Positions 18,122-26,919 of a stretch of DNA of 64,000 bases are shown here, piece by piece. The translations under genes and the position numbers were made by a program. The stretch comes from Algoriphagus yeomjeoni. Lineage in GTDB: Bacteria; Bacteroidota; Bacteroidia; Cytophagales; Cyclobacteriaceae. Position 1 is the first letter of the stretch, and each line of letters begins with the position of its first letter. Under the pieces are notes generated by a model. It was not told where the DNA came from. It did no database searches and was given only the letters and a program-made list of their open reading frames with translations. The DNA lies in contig NZ_QLLK01000001.1 in assembly GCF_003259505.1 (NCBI RefSeq), forward strand, positions 434,001 to 498,000, read 5' to 3'.

Positions 18122-18868
18122 TTATTTAACCTCCAGACGGTGATTCACTGTTAATCTGAAAATATCCCGATTATAATAGCCACCTAATTGACGTTGATTA
18201 ATCCATTTTTGATAGGTGAGGTCCATGTTTAATGCTGACGAAAAAGTAAAATTCACTCCGGCTATTAACCTGTTCTGGTCAAATGTATAATTCACTGTTC
18301 CCCCAGCCTGCACCATCAGCTCATCGCCTGCAATTACTTTCAAGAGTTGATTTTCTTTGATCTTCCAAATGGCGTAAGAGGCCATAATGCGATAGCGAAA
18401 TCTAAAACTTCCGATAAAGTAGCCGTCTGCCAATTCCGAAGCTTCTAAATTCAGATGGTGAAAATACCGGGCTTCTGCTCGGTAACGATGATCAATTGTT
18501 AGTTTATTTAGCTTTTGCCTATATGCCATTTCTAGATGAGGCCGTAACTCAGGCTCTATGAGGTCAAGCTCGGAATAGGGATTGTTTGGACTTTGGAAAA
18601 AGCCTGCAAAACCAGCAGAGGCTTCCCACCCACTTTCTCCTAATTTGCGATGAATGTGAGCTCTGAGTGACCATTGATGCTGAACCAAAGGATGAACAAA
18701 ATGCCTTTCCTGCACCTCAGCTATTATAGACCATTTTTCACCAATCGGAACTGTGAAAAAATATCCGTACCAGATTAGTTGCTGATGGATGACATCCTTC
18801 TGAGCCAAGGTTAGTTTTGGCCAAAAACTCAGGATTACGAAAATAGAGGAAAATGCAACTGCTTTCAA
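18122..18868 (-). CDS. DUF2490 family outer-membrane-like protein
   Basis: A 248-residue protein with a signal peptide ending TLAQ near residue 23 and a body of alternating aromatic beta strands (QQLIWYGYFFTVPIG, WSIIAEVQERHF, FRLTVNHRLEVK with a terminal strand), which fits the DUF2490 family and an outer-membrane barrel. The start must be a TTG: an in-frame TAA lies three codons upstream and no early ATG exists, while the residues after the TTG form a good signal peptide. The gene is monocistronic between ggt and the cupin gene. Its role is unknown. Confidence 0.75.
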   Translation of the reverse strand: MKAVAFSSIFVILSFWPKLTLAQKDVIHQQLIWYGYFFTVPIGEKWSIIAEVQERHFVHPLVQHQWSLRAHIHRKLGESGWEASAGFAGFFQSPNNPYSELDLIEPELRPHLEMAYRQKLNKLTIDHRYRAEARYFHHLNLEASELADGYFIGSFRFRYRIMASYAIWKIKENQLLKVIAGDELMVQAGGTVNYTFDQNRLIAGVNFTFSSALNMDLTYQKWINQRQLGGYYNRDIFRLTVNHRLEVK

Positions 18869-18997
18869 TAGAGCAAATTAAGCTGCAATCTTAAGCTAAA
18901 TCCTAGTAATTTAATAGGGTAATAGAAAATATATATTTGTTGAAAAAAATCAGTATCAACGATCTCTCTTACGGGGTTTTGACTTTCATGAGTAAAC

Positions 18998-19357
18998 CTA
19001 TATTTTTTCAAACTTATCCACAGTCAAATCGGATTTGACATCACCTGTGTGCTTGGTATTTTGAGGCTCAAAAAGAAAGATCCAAGCTTCCTCCTCAGCA
19101 ACTGGTCTGTGTTCTACTCCACGCGGAACGACGAGCATTTCCCCTTCGTTCAGAGTGACGCTTTCTCCTTCAAACTCAATTTTTAATGAGCCTTTCACTA
19201 TTAGAAAAAGCTCGTCCTCATCGGTATGATTATGCCAGACAAATTCACCTTTCACTTTCGCCAGTTTCACATCCTGACCGTTTAGCTCACCAATGATCTT
19301 GGGAGTCCACAGCTCCTTAATCAAGCCAAATTTCTCGTTAATATTTACTTTTTTCAT
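18998..19357 (-). CDS. Cupin domain protein
   Basis: A 119-residue single-domain cupin. The first cupin motif is visible as WHNHTDEDELFLIVKGSL (about residues 41-58), with His42, His44 and Glu48 or Glu49 positioned to bind a metal, and the second as PRGVEHRPVAEEEAWIFLFEP (about 78-98), with His82. Such small cupins usually bind a metal and a small molecule, as isomerases, oxygenases or sensors. It has no signal peptide. The gene stands alone, 111 bases after the metal ATPase stop and 129 bases before the DUF2490 start, so context gives no substrate. Confidence 0.85.
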   Translation of the reverse strand: MKKVNINEKFGLIKELWTPKIIGELNGQDVKLAKVKGEFVWHNHTDEDELFLIVKGSLKIEFEGESVTLNEGEMLVVPRGVEHRPVAEEEAWIFLFEPQNTKHTGDVKSDLTVDKFEKI

Positions 19358-19468
19358 AATTCTGATTTTACTTGACGCATTTTACCTCATAGCACTTTCT
19401 AACAAGTCTATTCATAGTATTTTCTCTGTCAGCCACATCGATCACCTGCCACCCGACACCCCGCCTTC

Positions 19469-21457
19469 TCATCCAAACTTCATCCTCTGAATCCGTATAG
19501 CATTCAAAATTGCCAGCAAAGCCACGCCAACATCAGCAAAGACTGCTGCCCACATCGTCGCTATACCTAAGGCCCCTAGAATTAACACCAACAGTTTTAT
19601 TCCAAAGGCAAACCCGATATTCTGCCAGACGATCTTCTTGGTCTTTTTCCCAATAGAAATCGCCATTGGAATTTTACTTGGCCTATCATCTTGAATCACC
19701 ACATCAGCAGTTTCTATAGTCGCATCAGATCCTAGACCACCCATGGCAATTCCAACATCAGAAATCGCAACAACGGGAGCATCATTTACGCCATCACCCA
19801 CGAAGGCTACAGTCCCTTTTTGAGCTTTGATTTCTTTGACTTTTTGCACTTTATCTTCAGGAAGCAATTCACCAAATGCATTGGGAATACCCAGTTTATC
19901 CGCGACAAATTTCACCACGTTGCTTTTATCTCCGCTCAGCATCGTGATCCCTACATTCATGGATTTCAACAGATCTATGGTGTGCTGAGCATCGGATTTT
20001 ATACTATCCGCGATGGATAGATAGCCCACAAATTTTCCATCATAAGCTATAGCTACCAAAGTGAAAACAATCCCTGAAGGATCGATGGAATAAGGAATCG
20101 AATACTTATCCATCAGTTTAAAATTCCCAACAAGCAGTTCTTTTCCATCTATATGGGCTTTCAAGCCATGACCGGAAATTTCCTCCACATCAGCTAAAAT
20201 GATTTCCGAGTCAATCTCACCCACATGTTTTTTAATGGCTGTTGCTATAGGGTGGGTACTTTTGTATTCCAAAGCATTTACAAAACCCAAGATTTTAGAA
20301 TTCTCAAATTCCGGCTGAAGATGGACTTCCTGAACTTCAAAAACGCCCGCTGTCATCGTACCAGTCTTGTCCATCACGACATTTTTGATCTCAGCGATGC
20401 TATCAAGAAAATTACTTCCCTTGAATAAAATGCCATTTTTACTCGCTGCTCCGATTCCTCCAAAATACCCCAACGGAATACTGATCACCAACCCACATGG
20501 ACAGGAAATCACCAAGAAAATCAGTGCCCGATACAGCCAATCACTGAATTCGTAATTGTCCACAAAGAGGAAGGGGAGAAAGCAAATTCCTATTGCTAGA
20601 TAGACCACAACAGGTGTGTAGATTTTTGCGAATTTTCGGATGAAAAGCTCTGTAGGAGCCTTTTGAGCAGTTGCATTTTGCACCAATTCCAAAATTCGCG
20701 AAAGCTTACTATCTGTATAGGCCGTTGTAACTTTCACCTGAGAAACGGTATTCAAATTCACCATTCCGGCTAATACCTCCGCGCCTTTTTCTTTGGAATC
20801 AGGCTTGCTTTCTCCAGTTAGTGCGGAGGTGTTAAATGAAGCTTTCTCAGAAAGTAGCTCGCCGTCTAAGCCAAGCTTTTCTCCAACTTTCAATTGAATG
20901 ATATCCCCGATTTTTGCGGTGGCAGCTTTGATCGTTTTGGTAGAATTTCCTTCCAAAATCGTCACTTCATCTGGTCGTTGATCAAGTAGCGTCTTGATAT
21001 TCGTCTTTGCCCTCGTAACTGCCATAGCCTGAAAAACCTCGCCAACGGAATAAAACAACATCACTGCTACCCCCTCAGGATACTCACCGATCGCAAAGGC
21101 CCCAACCGTTGCAATTCCCATCAGCAGGAATTCTGAGAAAATATCACCTTTCAGTATACTTCCCCACGCTTCTTTCAAAACTGGTAATCCAACAGGCAAA
21201 TAGGCTACTAAATACCAGCCAAAGCGAATCCACCCTTGGAACCAATTCTGTGGAAAAATATGATCGAATCCGAGTCCAATCGTCATCACCACAAATGAAA
21301 AAATTGCAGGTGCAAAAAATCTTAGCAGGCTTTCTTCTTTTGAAATAGAATGGTCGTGATCATGTCCGCTATCATGCGAATGCTCTTCATTATTTACTTT
21401 TTCATCTACTGCGCAGCAATCATTCTCCAACTGGCTTTTTTGATTTTTGCTTGTCAT
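19469..21457 (-). CDS. P1B-type heavy-metal (Zn/Cd) translocating ATPase
   Basis: A 662-residue metal efflux pump. Key residues are the membrane metal site Cys319-Pro320-Cys321, the phosphorylation site Asp363 in DKTGTMTAG, the ALTGES actuator loop, the THPIATAI His-Pro motif of P1B pumps and GDGVNDAPV. The last helix pair has a Lys in FGIKLLVL and Asp in FADVGVALLA, the pattern of the Zn/Cd/Pb subgroup. The classic N-terminal GMxCxxC domain is missing; instead residues 13-38 hold a CysCys pair and a histidine-rich HSHDSGHDHDHS segment that may bind metal. It starts 9 bases after the P1 peptidase stop, so the two are probably co-transcribed although functionally unrelated. Confidence 0.93.
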   Translation of the reverse strand: MTSKNQKSQLENDCCAVDEKVNNEEHSHDSGHDHDHSISKEESLLRFFAPAIFSFVVMTIGLGFDHIFPQNWFQGWIRFGWYLVAYLPVGLPVLKEAWGSILKGDIFSEFLLMGIATVGAFAIGEYPEGVAVMLFYSVGEVFQAMAVTRAKTNIKTLLDQRPDEVTILEGNSTKTIKAATAKIGDIIQLKVGEKLGLDGELLSEKASFNTSALTGESKPDSKEKGAEVLAGMVNLNTVSQVKVTTAYTDSKLSRILELVQNATAQKAPTELFIRKFAKIYTPVVVYLAIGICFLPFLFVDNYEFSDWLYRALIFLVISCPCGLVISIPLGYFGGIGAASKNGILFKGSNFLDSIAEIKNVVMDKTGTMTAGVFEVQEVHLQPEFENSKILGFVNALEYKSTHPIATAIKKHVGEIDSEIILADVEEISGHGLKAHIDGKELLVGNFKLMDKYSIPYSIDPSGIVFTLVAIAYDGKFVGYLSIADSIKSDAQHTIDLLKSMNVGITMLSGDKSNVVKFVADKLGIPNAFGELLPEDKVQKVKEIKAQKGTVAFVGDGVNDAPVVAISDVGIAMGGLGSDATIETADVVIQDDRPSKIPMAISIGKKTKKIVWQNIGFAFGIKLLVLILGALGIATMWAAVFADVGVALLAILNAIRIQRMKFG

Positions 21458-21466
21458 AAAGCTGCT

Positions 21467-22579
21467 TTAATTTTTCTTCATCAAGTTCATCACCACATCT
21501 ACTGGCAACTGCTCGACTTTGTGGCCTTGGATTCCTGTCATCGTTTCGGCTGCAAACAGGGAATTTATAATGGCTTCCTCTGTAGCCTCAATCACACCTA
21601 AAAAGAGGGAAGTCATGTCATCATTTCTTACGAAATCATCGGTTTCCAACGTTCCCGATTTAGCTGAATAGGGAATTCGAAGTCCCTCTGCCGTACTAAA
21701 TGCAATCACATAATCACCAGATCCATTTGACGCGATGCCTCCTGTTTTGGCAAGACCCATGATGGCGCGTTTAGCCATTCTCTCCAAGTTACGCTCCAGC
21801 ACGGGAGCGTCAGTTGCCACCACGATCATGCAGCTACCGTCAGATTTTTCCATCGCATCACGAAAGGGATACCTTCCCATTTCTTCTCCCACGGCGACTC
21901 CATCGATCTGAAGATTTCCTCCGAAATTTGTCTGTACCAAAACCCCGATTGTGTAGCCTCCCAAACTTTCGGGAAGTTTTCGTGAGGCAGTTCCGATTCC
22001 ACCTTTCCAGCCAAAGCAAACTGTACCAGTTCCTGCGCCTACATTTCCTTCAGTGACTTTGCCACGTTCTGCCGATTTGATCGTTTGGATGACTTCTTCT
22101 GGAGAAATATGCATTCCGCGGATATCATTGAGATAGCCATCATTCGTTTCACCGACCACAGCATTCACTGATTGGGCATTTTCATTTTGTTCTAAAGAAT
22201 AACGAACCGCACCTTCTATTCCAGCGGCCACACTGAGTGTATTAGTCAAAATAATGGGAGTCTCAATATTTCCCAATTCCTGCACTTGTGTAACGCCAGC
22301 CAATTTTCCAAAGCCATTTCCCACATAAATAGCTGCTGGGACTTTCTGCTGAAAGAGATTTCCTCCGTGTGGCAAAATGGCGGTTACTCCAGTGCGAATA
22401 TTGTCTCCTTCTATTTTGGTGAAATGCCCCACTTTCACGCCGGGAACGTCAGTAATTGCATTGAGCGAACCCGTCGGAAGTACTCCGAAAATGATTCCTT
22501 TTTCACGTGGTCTTTCCTGAGAAAATGCTGCTGAGGTAGATAAAAGTAGGATTGTGATTAAGTAGTTGAGGTGCTTCAT
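21467..22579 (-). CDS. P1 family (S58) aminopeptidase, DmpA/BapA type
   Basis: A 370-residue self-cleaving N-terminal nucleophile hydrolase. A signal peptide ends AAFSQ at about residue 21. The family opening GSLNAITDVPGVKVGH is followed by TAILP, GNGFGKLAG, and the processing site Gly248-Ser249-Cys250 with downstream VVATDAPV; Ser249 should become the nucleophile after autocleavage. GLAKTGG and GSGDYVIAFST complete the family pattern. Members cleave N-terminal D- or beta-amino acids, or L-residues, from peptides; preference cannot be read here. Secretion and the nearby S9 peptidase and ggt fit a peptide-scavenging region. Confidence 0.92.
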   Translation of the reverse strand: MKHLNYLITILLLSTSAAFSQERPREKGIIFGVLPTGSLNAITDVPGVKVGHFTKIEGDNIRTGVTAILPHGGNLFQQKVPAAIYVGNGFGKLAGVTQVQELGNIETPIILTNTLSVAAGIEGAVRYSLEQNENAQSVNAVVGETNDGYLNDIRGMHISPEEVIQTIKSAERGKVTEGNVGAGTGTVCFGWKGGIGTASRKLPESLGGYTIGVLVQTNFGGNLQIDGVAVGEEMGRYPFRDAMEKSDGSCMIVVATDAPVLERNLERMAKRAIMGLAKTGGIASNGSGDYVIAFSTAEGLRIPYSAKSGTLETDDFVRNDDMTSLFLGVIEATEEAIINSLFAAETMTGIQGHKVEQLPVDVVMNLMKKN

Positions 22580-22914
22580 AGCTGGGAGTTTCCCGAATTT
22601 AAACTTTATGCATTGAAGGAAAAATTACTTGGTCCACCAATGCAAATAATTAAGAGCTTTTTGATTTGAGAACAGTTATTTCTTACCTATTTGTCCGGAA
22701 TAATGGGAATGCACAGTGCATCTTATAAATTAGCATTCTGCTCAGAAGAAAATGATGAATGCCTACTTCTACTTTGCTCAGTTGGACAGCGGTTGTACTC
22801 TCAGATTATTTGTCGGAGGTGGAAGTCTTATTTTGGAGCAAGTTTGGGAGAATAAAACAACTTAGCGCCCTTCGCGCAAAACCCCGCGCCTTCTTTGCAG
22901 TTAAATAATTCAAC
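22580..22914. other. Divergent intergenic region upstream of nth
   Basis: This 335-base stretch separates the start of the P1 peptidase from the start of nth. No reading frame of substance is present. It holds a 13-base palindrome (ATGCAC-A-GTGCAT, 22709-22721), a possible Bacteroidota-type promoter reading right (TTTG at 22809-22812, then TATTTTG at 22829-22835, spacing 16) and a GC-rich repeat-like element at 22861-22905. Confidence 0.5.
22861..22905. repeat. CGCAAAG-type dispersed repeat candidate
   Basis: This short GC-rich block contains GCGCCCTTCGCGCAAAAC and then CTTTGCAGTTAAA. I recognise it from memory as like the imperfect GCGxxxTTTGCGxxAAA elements common between genes in Bacteroidota. 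Only one copy is in the window, so repeat status rests on outside knowledge. It ends 9 bases before the nth ATG and so would lie in the leader. Confidence 0.35.
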
Positions 22915-23586
22915 ATGCTCAAAAAAGAACGATACGAAGCCATTATCAATCACTTTCGGGAAAATATGCCCATTGCTGAAACAGAACTTCAGTATGAAAA
23001 TCCTTTCCAACTCCTGTGTGCAGTGGTACTTTCGGCGCAATGCACAGACAAGCGGATCAACATGGTGACGCCAGCTTTATTTGAAAAATTCCCTGAACCT
23101 GAGTTTTTGGCCGCTTCCAATTTTGATGAACTTTTCCCCTACATCAAAACCGTTTCTTATCCGAATAATAAGACTAAGCATCTTTTAGGCTTAGGCAAAA
23201 TGCTGGTGGAAGACTTTGGAGGTGAGGTTCCTTCGACCGTTCCTGAGTTGATCAAACTTCCTGGTGTGGGTAGAAAAACAGCAAATGTCATTACCTCGGT
23301 CGTCTGGAATCAGCCAAATATGGCTGTCGATACGCATGTTTTTAGAGTTTCGAAAAGGCTGGGTTTAGTCTCGCAAACAGCCAAAACTCCTTTGGAAGTA
23401 GAAAAACAACTAATCCGCCACATCCCTAAAGAGTTTGTGCATATCGCACATCATTGGCTGATTCTGCATGGGAGATACGTGTGTTTGGCTCGAAGGCCAA
23501 AATGTGAAGAATGCACGCTGACCCATTTGTGTAAGTATTTTGAGAAAAATCAGGGCAAAATCACTAAAGTAGAATCTGATAATTAA
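22915..23586 (+). CDS. nth: Endonuclease III
   Basis: A 223-residue base-excision DNA glycosylase/AP lyase that removes oxidised pyrimidines. The helix-hairpin-helix LPGVGRKTANV carries the catalytic Lys121, Asp139 lies in VDTHVFRVSKRLGL, and the 4Fe-4S loop is Cys190-X6-Cys197-X2-Cys200-X5-Cys206, as in the E. coli enzyme. Length is normal. The stop TAA and the ATG of the asparagine synthase share one base (TAATG), so the repair gene leads an operon with two biosynthetic genes; the pairing is probably positional, not functional. Confidence 0.96.
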   Translation: MLKKERYEAIINHFRENMPIAETELQYENPFQLLCAVVLSAQCTDKRINMVTPALFEKFPEPEFLAASNFDELFPYIKTVSYPNNKTKHLLGLGKMLVEDFGGEVPSTVPELIKLPGVGRKTANVITSVVWNQPNMAVDTHVFRVSKRLGLVSQTAKTPLEVEKQLIRHIPKEFVHIAHHWLILHGRYVCLARRPKCEECTLTHLCKYFEKNQGKITKVESDN

Positions 23587-25361
23587 TGTGTGGAATCCAT
23601 CTGATCTGGGGAAAAGGCGCAAATGAAGAAGCTATTAATAGCATGCTTCAGCAAAGTCAGCATCGTGGTCCAGATCAGCAAGCAAGCTTAAGTCCATGGC
23701 CTGGACTTTGGATAGGCGTAAGTCGCCTGAAAATTCTACATACTGGAGTGGAAGCAGACCAGCCATTTTGGGCTCCAGATGGAGCTTCCCTATTGATTTG
23801 GAATGGTGAACTATACAATTATAAAGCCTTAAAAAATATCCTTGAGAAGATGGGAATCATCTTCATTACAAAATCAGACACTGAGGTAGTTTTGCATGTA
23901 CTTCGAGTTTTTGGTACGAAAGGAGTGGAGCAACTTCAAGGTATGTTTGTTTTGATTTTTGTGGATTTAAGAGATAAATCTCTGATTGTCGCAAGAGATG
24001 GAAATGGTGAAAAACCACTTTATTATGCTCAAAATCCAGATACTCTTATCCTTTCTTCAGAATGCAGAAGTATTCAAAAATTAAAGTCCTCGAAGGTCGA
24101 TTCAAAGCATTTTGAAAACTATTTCTACCTGAGAGCACCTCATTTGGGCAATACTTTTTTCAAAGGAATCCATGAATGGAAACCTGAGCGATACAGTAAA
24201 ATTTTAAGTCACTCAGCATTTCGGTGGGATAAAATCTCCATCAAAGCAAAACCATCTGCTGAACCAATTTTTGACTCCTTCAAAACCACGCTAAAGGAAG
24301 TCGTTTTGAATCAATTTCGAGCGGATGTCCCTGTGGGAGTGCAGCTCAGCGGAGGAGCCGATAGTTCGCTTCTCTACGCGATTTGGTATAAGGAAACGGG
24401 AATTCCCTTACCTACTTACACCATTCAAACAGAGGAAAAATATCGAAAGAAATATGCGGATGGAGTTGCAGCAAAACGTTTCACGGAAAAATACCCTTCC
24501 TTTAACCATCAAATTACTATCAATCAAAAAACATTCTGGGAAAACTGGGAAGAATACCTGAAAAGTGTGGATATACCTATTGGGGATTCAGCAGGATTTT
24601 TGACTTGGATGATCGGGAGAGAAGCGAGAAAATCTGTTAAAGTATTGATTTCGGGCGCTGGAGCTGACGAACTTTGGGGAGGATATCAGCGACATAAGGC
24701 ATTTGATATTTACCAAAAACATAAAGAGTTACTCCTAAGATTTCAGGGAATTTTGGGAAATATACCTCTGGGTAGAAGTTACCAAAAGTTCATTTCAGCA
24801 ATCGACCCAAGTCCTCAAAAGACCTTTCTTAATTTCAGTGGATTGGAAAACCTACCAGATGATTTGGCTGAAGATCATTCCAGAATTTTTAATAAAAACC
24901 TCCCGGAGTACACTCAAATGTTGGATTTTGACCGACAAGTTTACCTAGTCCAAGATGTGCTGAAGATTCAGGACAACGCCTTGATGGCACATAGCATAGA
25001 AGGAAGAAGTCCTTACTTAGACGCTTCAATGTTAGCGTTGTGGAAGAATGTAAAAAACGAGAATTCGTTAAAAGGCAAGCCTTGGATCAAGCAATATTTA
25101 AATGAGTTGGAACTCAACTGGATTTCTGAGCGTAATAAAATGGGTTTTGGGTTGCCTTTGAATGAATGGTTTGCAGAAAATGGAGAATTTGCCAGCCGCG
25201 TTTTCAATTCGATTACAGCCTTTGAAAAATCTCACGGAGAATATTTCCCTGCAAGTATGACAGAGATTTCTTCCAGGCCTGAGCTTTTCGTGAAGCAACA
25301 TTTTTTAATACTCTATAACCTGTTTCTTCTTGCAGAATGGGTGAAATTGCACAAGCTATGA
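23586..25361 (+). CDS. asnB: Asparagine synthase (glutamine-hydrolysing)
   Basis: A 591-residue class II glutamine amidotransferase. Met1 is followed directly by Cys2, the N-terminal nucleophile after Met removal, and the glutaminase domain shows HRGPD (26-30) and WNGELYNY (72-79). The synthetase domain has the pyrophosphate loop SGGADSS at 255-261. The protein is of usual length. Its position between nth and a GT4 glycosyltransferase, with one-base and four-base overlaps, leaves open two roles: plain asparagine synthesis, or amidation of a sugar or peptide in surface-glycan assembly, where AsnB-like enzymes often sit beside glycosyltransferases. Confidence 0.9.
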   Translation: MCGIHLIWGKGANEEAINSMLQQSQHRGPDQQASLSPWPGLWIGVSRLKILHTGVEADQPFWAPDGASLLIWNGELYNYKALKNILEKMGIIFITKSDTEVVLHVLRVFGTKGVEQLQGMFVLIFVDLRDKSLIVARDGNGEKPLYYAQNPDTLILSSECRSIQKLKSSKVDSKHFENYFYLRAPHLGNTFFKGIHEWKPERYSKILSHSAFRWDKISIKAKPSAEPIFDSFKTTLKEVVLNQFRADVPVGVQLSGGADSSLLYAIWYKETGIPLPTYTIQTEEKYRKKYADGVAAKRFTEKYPSFNHQITINQKTFWENWEEYLKSVDIPIGDSAGFLTWMIGREARKSVKVLISGAGADELWGGYQRHKAFDIYQKHKELLLRFQGILGNIPLGRSYQKFISAIDPSPQKTFLNFSGLENLPDDLAEDHSRIFNKNLPEYTQMLDFDRQVYLVQDVLKIQDNALMAHSIEGRSPYLDASMLALWKNVKNENSLKGKPWIKQYLNELELNWISERNKMGFGLPLNEWFAENGEFASRVFNSITAFEKSHGEYFPASMTEISSRPELFVKQHFLILYNLFLLAEWVKLHKL

Positions 25362-26581
25362 GGATCATTTACATCCATCAGTATTTCAAAACGCCGCAAG
25401 AAGGCGGAGCTGTGCGTTCATTTCACCTGGCAAAGGGCCTAGTAGATGCAGGACACGAAGTGGAAATGATCACTGGTGGAGGGCAAAAAGGATATGATCA
25501 GCGATGGATAGAAGGGATTAAAGTTCACTATTTACCCGTTGGTTACGATCAGAAATTTGGATTTATTAAAAGAGTCTGGTCTTTTTTAAGCTATGTCAGG
25601 CAAGCTAAGAAACTAATAAAAAAGCTTCCTCGGCCTGATTTGATGTATGCTACTTCCACTCCTTTGACTACCGGATTGCTCGGACTTTGGGCAAAAAAAA
25701 AGTTGGCGATCCCATATATTTTTGAAGTTAGAGACCTCTGGCCGCAGGCTCCCATAGAAGTTGGGGCGATCAGTAATCCTATCTTAAAAAAGAGCTTAGT
25801 TTCCCTAGAGAAGAAAATCTACCAGCAAGCTATGAGTCTAGTTGCCCTTTCTCCCGGAATAGCGGCTCACCTTCGGAAAGTTACCCCGGCAAAACAGATT
25901 CACTTGATTCCAAATTTCTCAGACTTGGACAGGTTTTATCCAATGGAGAAAAGAAAGGAGATTCTTGATGAGTTTGGGTTAACCACTAGCCTTACTATTG
26001 CTTATACTGGGGCTTTGGGAAAAGTAAATGCAGTAGAAGAGCTCTTGAATCTAGCTGAATTGGCTCAAAATCGAGGGAAAAACTGGCATTTTCTGATTAT
26101 GGGTGAGGGCAGTCATGAAGCTCAATTGAGAAAAATAGCATTGGATAAATCTCTTGTAAGGATTCGTTTTATTCCCTTTGGCTCCAAAGAAAAGGTAAAT
26201 GAAGTCTTGAGTTTGGCAGATTTAGCCTGGATTTCTTTCGCGCATTTGCCTGTTTTGAAAACGAACAGTCCTAATAAATTTTTTGACGCTTTGGCAGCAG
26301 GCAAAGCAATTTTGGTTAACCATAAAGGTTGGGTGTTTGATTTGATGAAGACGCATCATCTAGGAATTAATTGCCTTCCATCTAAGATTGAGTCAGCTTT
26401 TGCGAAGCTCGAAAGCCTGGAAAGGAATCCAAAAGAATTGGAAAAAATGGGGGCCAGCTCGCGGAGGCTGGCAGAGCAACATTTCACCAAAGAACTGGCT
26501 ATTGCTCACTTGATAAAAGTGATATTACCTGGAAAGAACGAAAACTCATCTGATGAAGATTATATCATTTTGACAGGTTAG
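25358..26581 (+). CDS. GT4 family glycosyltransferase
   Basis: A 407-residue retaining glycosyltransferase with the GT-B fold. The N-terminus MRIIYIHQYFKTPQEGGAVR and HLAKGLVDAGHEVEMITGG match WbuB-like members that act on surface polysaccharide; the C-terminal half has the sugar-nucleotide region IAYTGALGKVNAVEELL and SPNKFFDALAAGKAIL. I chose the ATG at 25358 over an in-frame one at 25337 because it gives the usual N-terminus and a four-base ATGA overlap with asnB. No membrane segment. Donor and acceptor are unknown. It is the last gene before the terminator at 26867. Confidence 0.88.
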   Translation: MRIIYIHQYFKTPQEGGAVRSFHLAKGLVDAGHEVEMITGGGQKGYDQRWIEGIKVHYLPVGYDQKFGFIKRVWSFLSYVRQAKKLIKKLPRPDLMYATSTPLTTGLLGLWAKKKLAIPYIFEVRDLWPQAPIEVGAISNPILKKSLVSLEKKIYQQAMSLVALSPGIAAHLRKVTPAKQIHLIPNFSDLDRFYPMEKRKEILDEFGLTTSLTIAYTGALGKVNAVEELLNLAELAQNRGKNWHFLIMGEGSHEAQLRKIALDKSLVRIRFIPFGSKEKVNEVLSLADLAWISFAHLPVLKTNSPNKFFDALAAGKAILVNHKGWVFDLMKTHHLGINCLPSKIESAFAKLESLERNPKELEKMGASSRRLAEQHFTKELAIAHLIKVILPGKNENSSDEDYIILTG

Positions 26582-26919
26582 CCCCATTTTTTTACAGGAA
26601 TGCCTATCCTTCTTGAGAGGTCTATTACGAGTTTTTTGCTTCAAAAAATCGTTATTACTAGTTGATAACTAAATTGATCTGATAGTTTTGGAAAAAAATA
26701 TAAACTTTATTTAAACCTTTTGGAATTGCGTTGGTTAAGAATACTCAACAGTTTGAAAAAAATGTAAAATATTGATTTCTATCTGTTTGAGTCAACTAGT
26801 TGATGCTAACATCAACAGTTCAAGAAATTAAATTAGTACGATAATATAGGATAGGGTTTATTGGTGAAAAACGAGTCTAATTTTAGACTCGTTTTTTTGT
26901 TTCAGGGGGAATTGAAACT
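26582..26919. other. Convergent intergenic region with hairpins
   Basis: This 338-base AT-rich stretch lies between the glycosyltransferase stop and the gldB stop. It contains a 7-base-pair hairpin GTTGATG-CTAA-CATCAAC (26799-26816), the 10-mer ACTAGTTGAT twice (26658-26667 and 26796-26805), and the strong bidirectional terminator described separately. No convincing gene is present. Confidence 0.5.
26867..26898. terminator. Bidirectional intrinsic terminator
   Basis: ACGAGTCTA (26871-26879) pairs with TAGACTCGT (26884-26892) around a four-base loop. The stem is flanked by A4 on the left and T7 on the right, so it can end transcription from the glycosyltransferase operon on the plus strand and, less strongly, from gldB on the minus strand. 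Confidence 0.85.
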
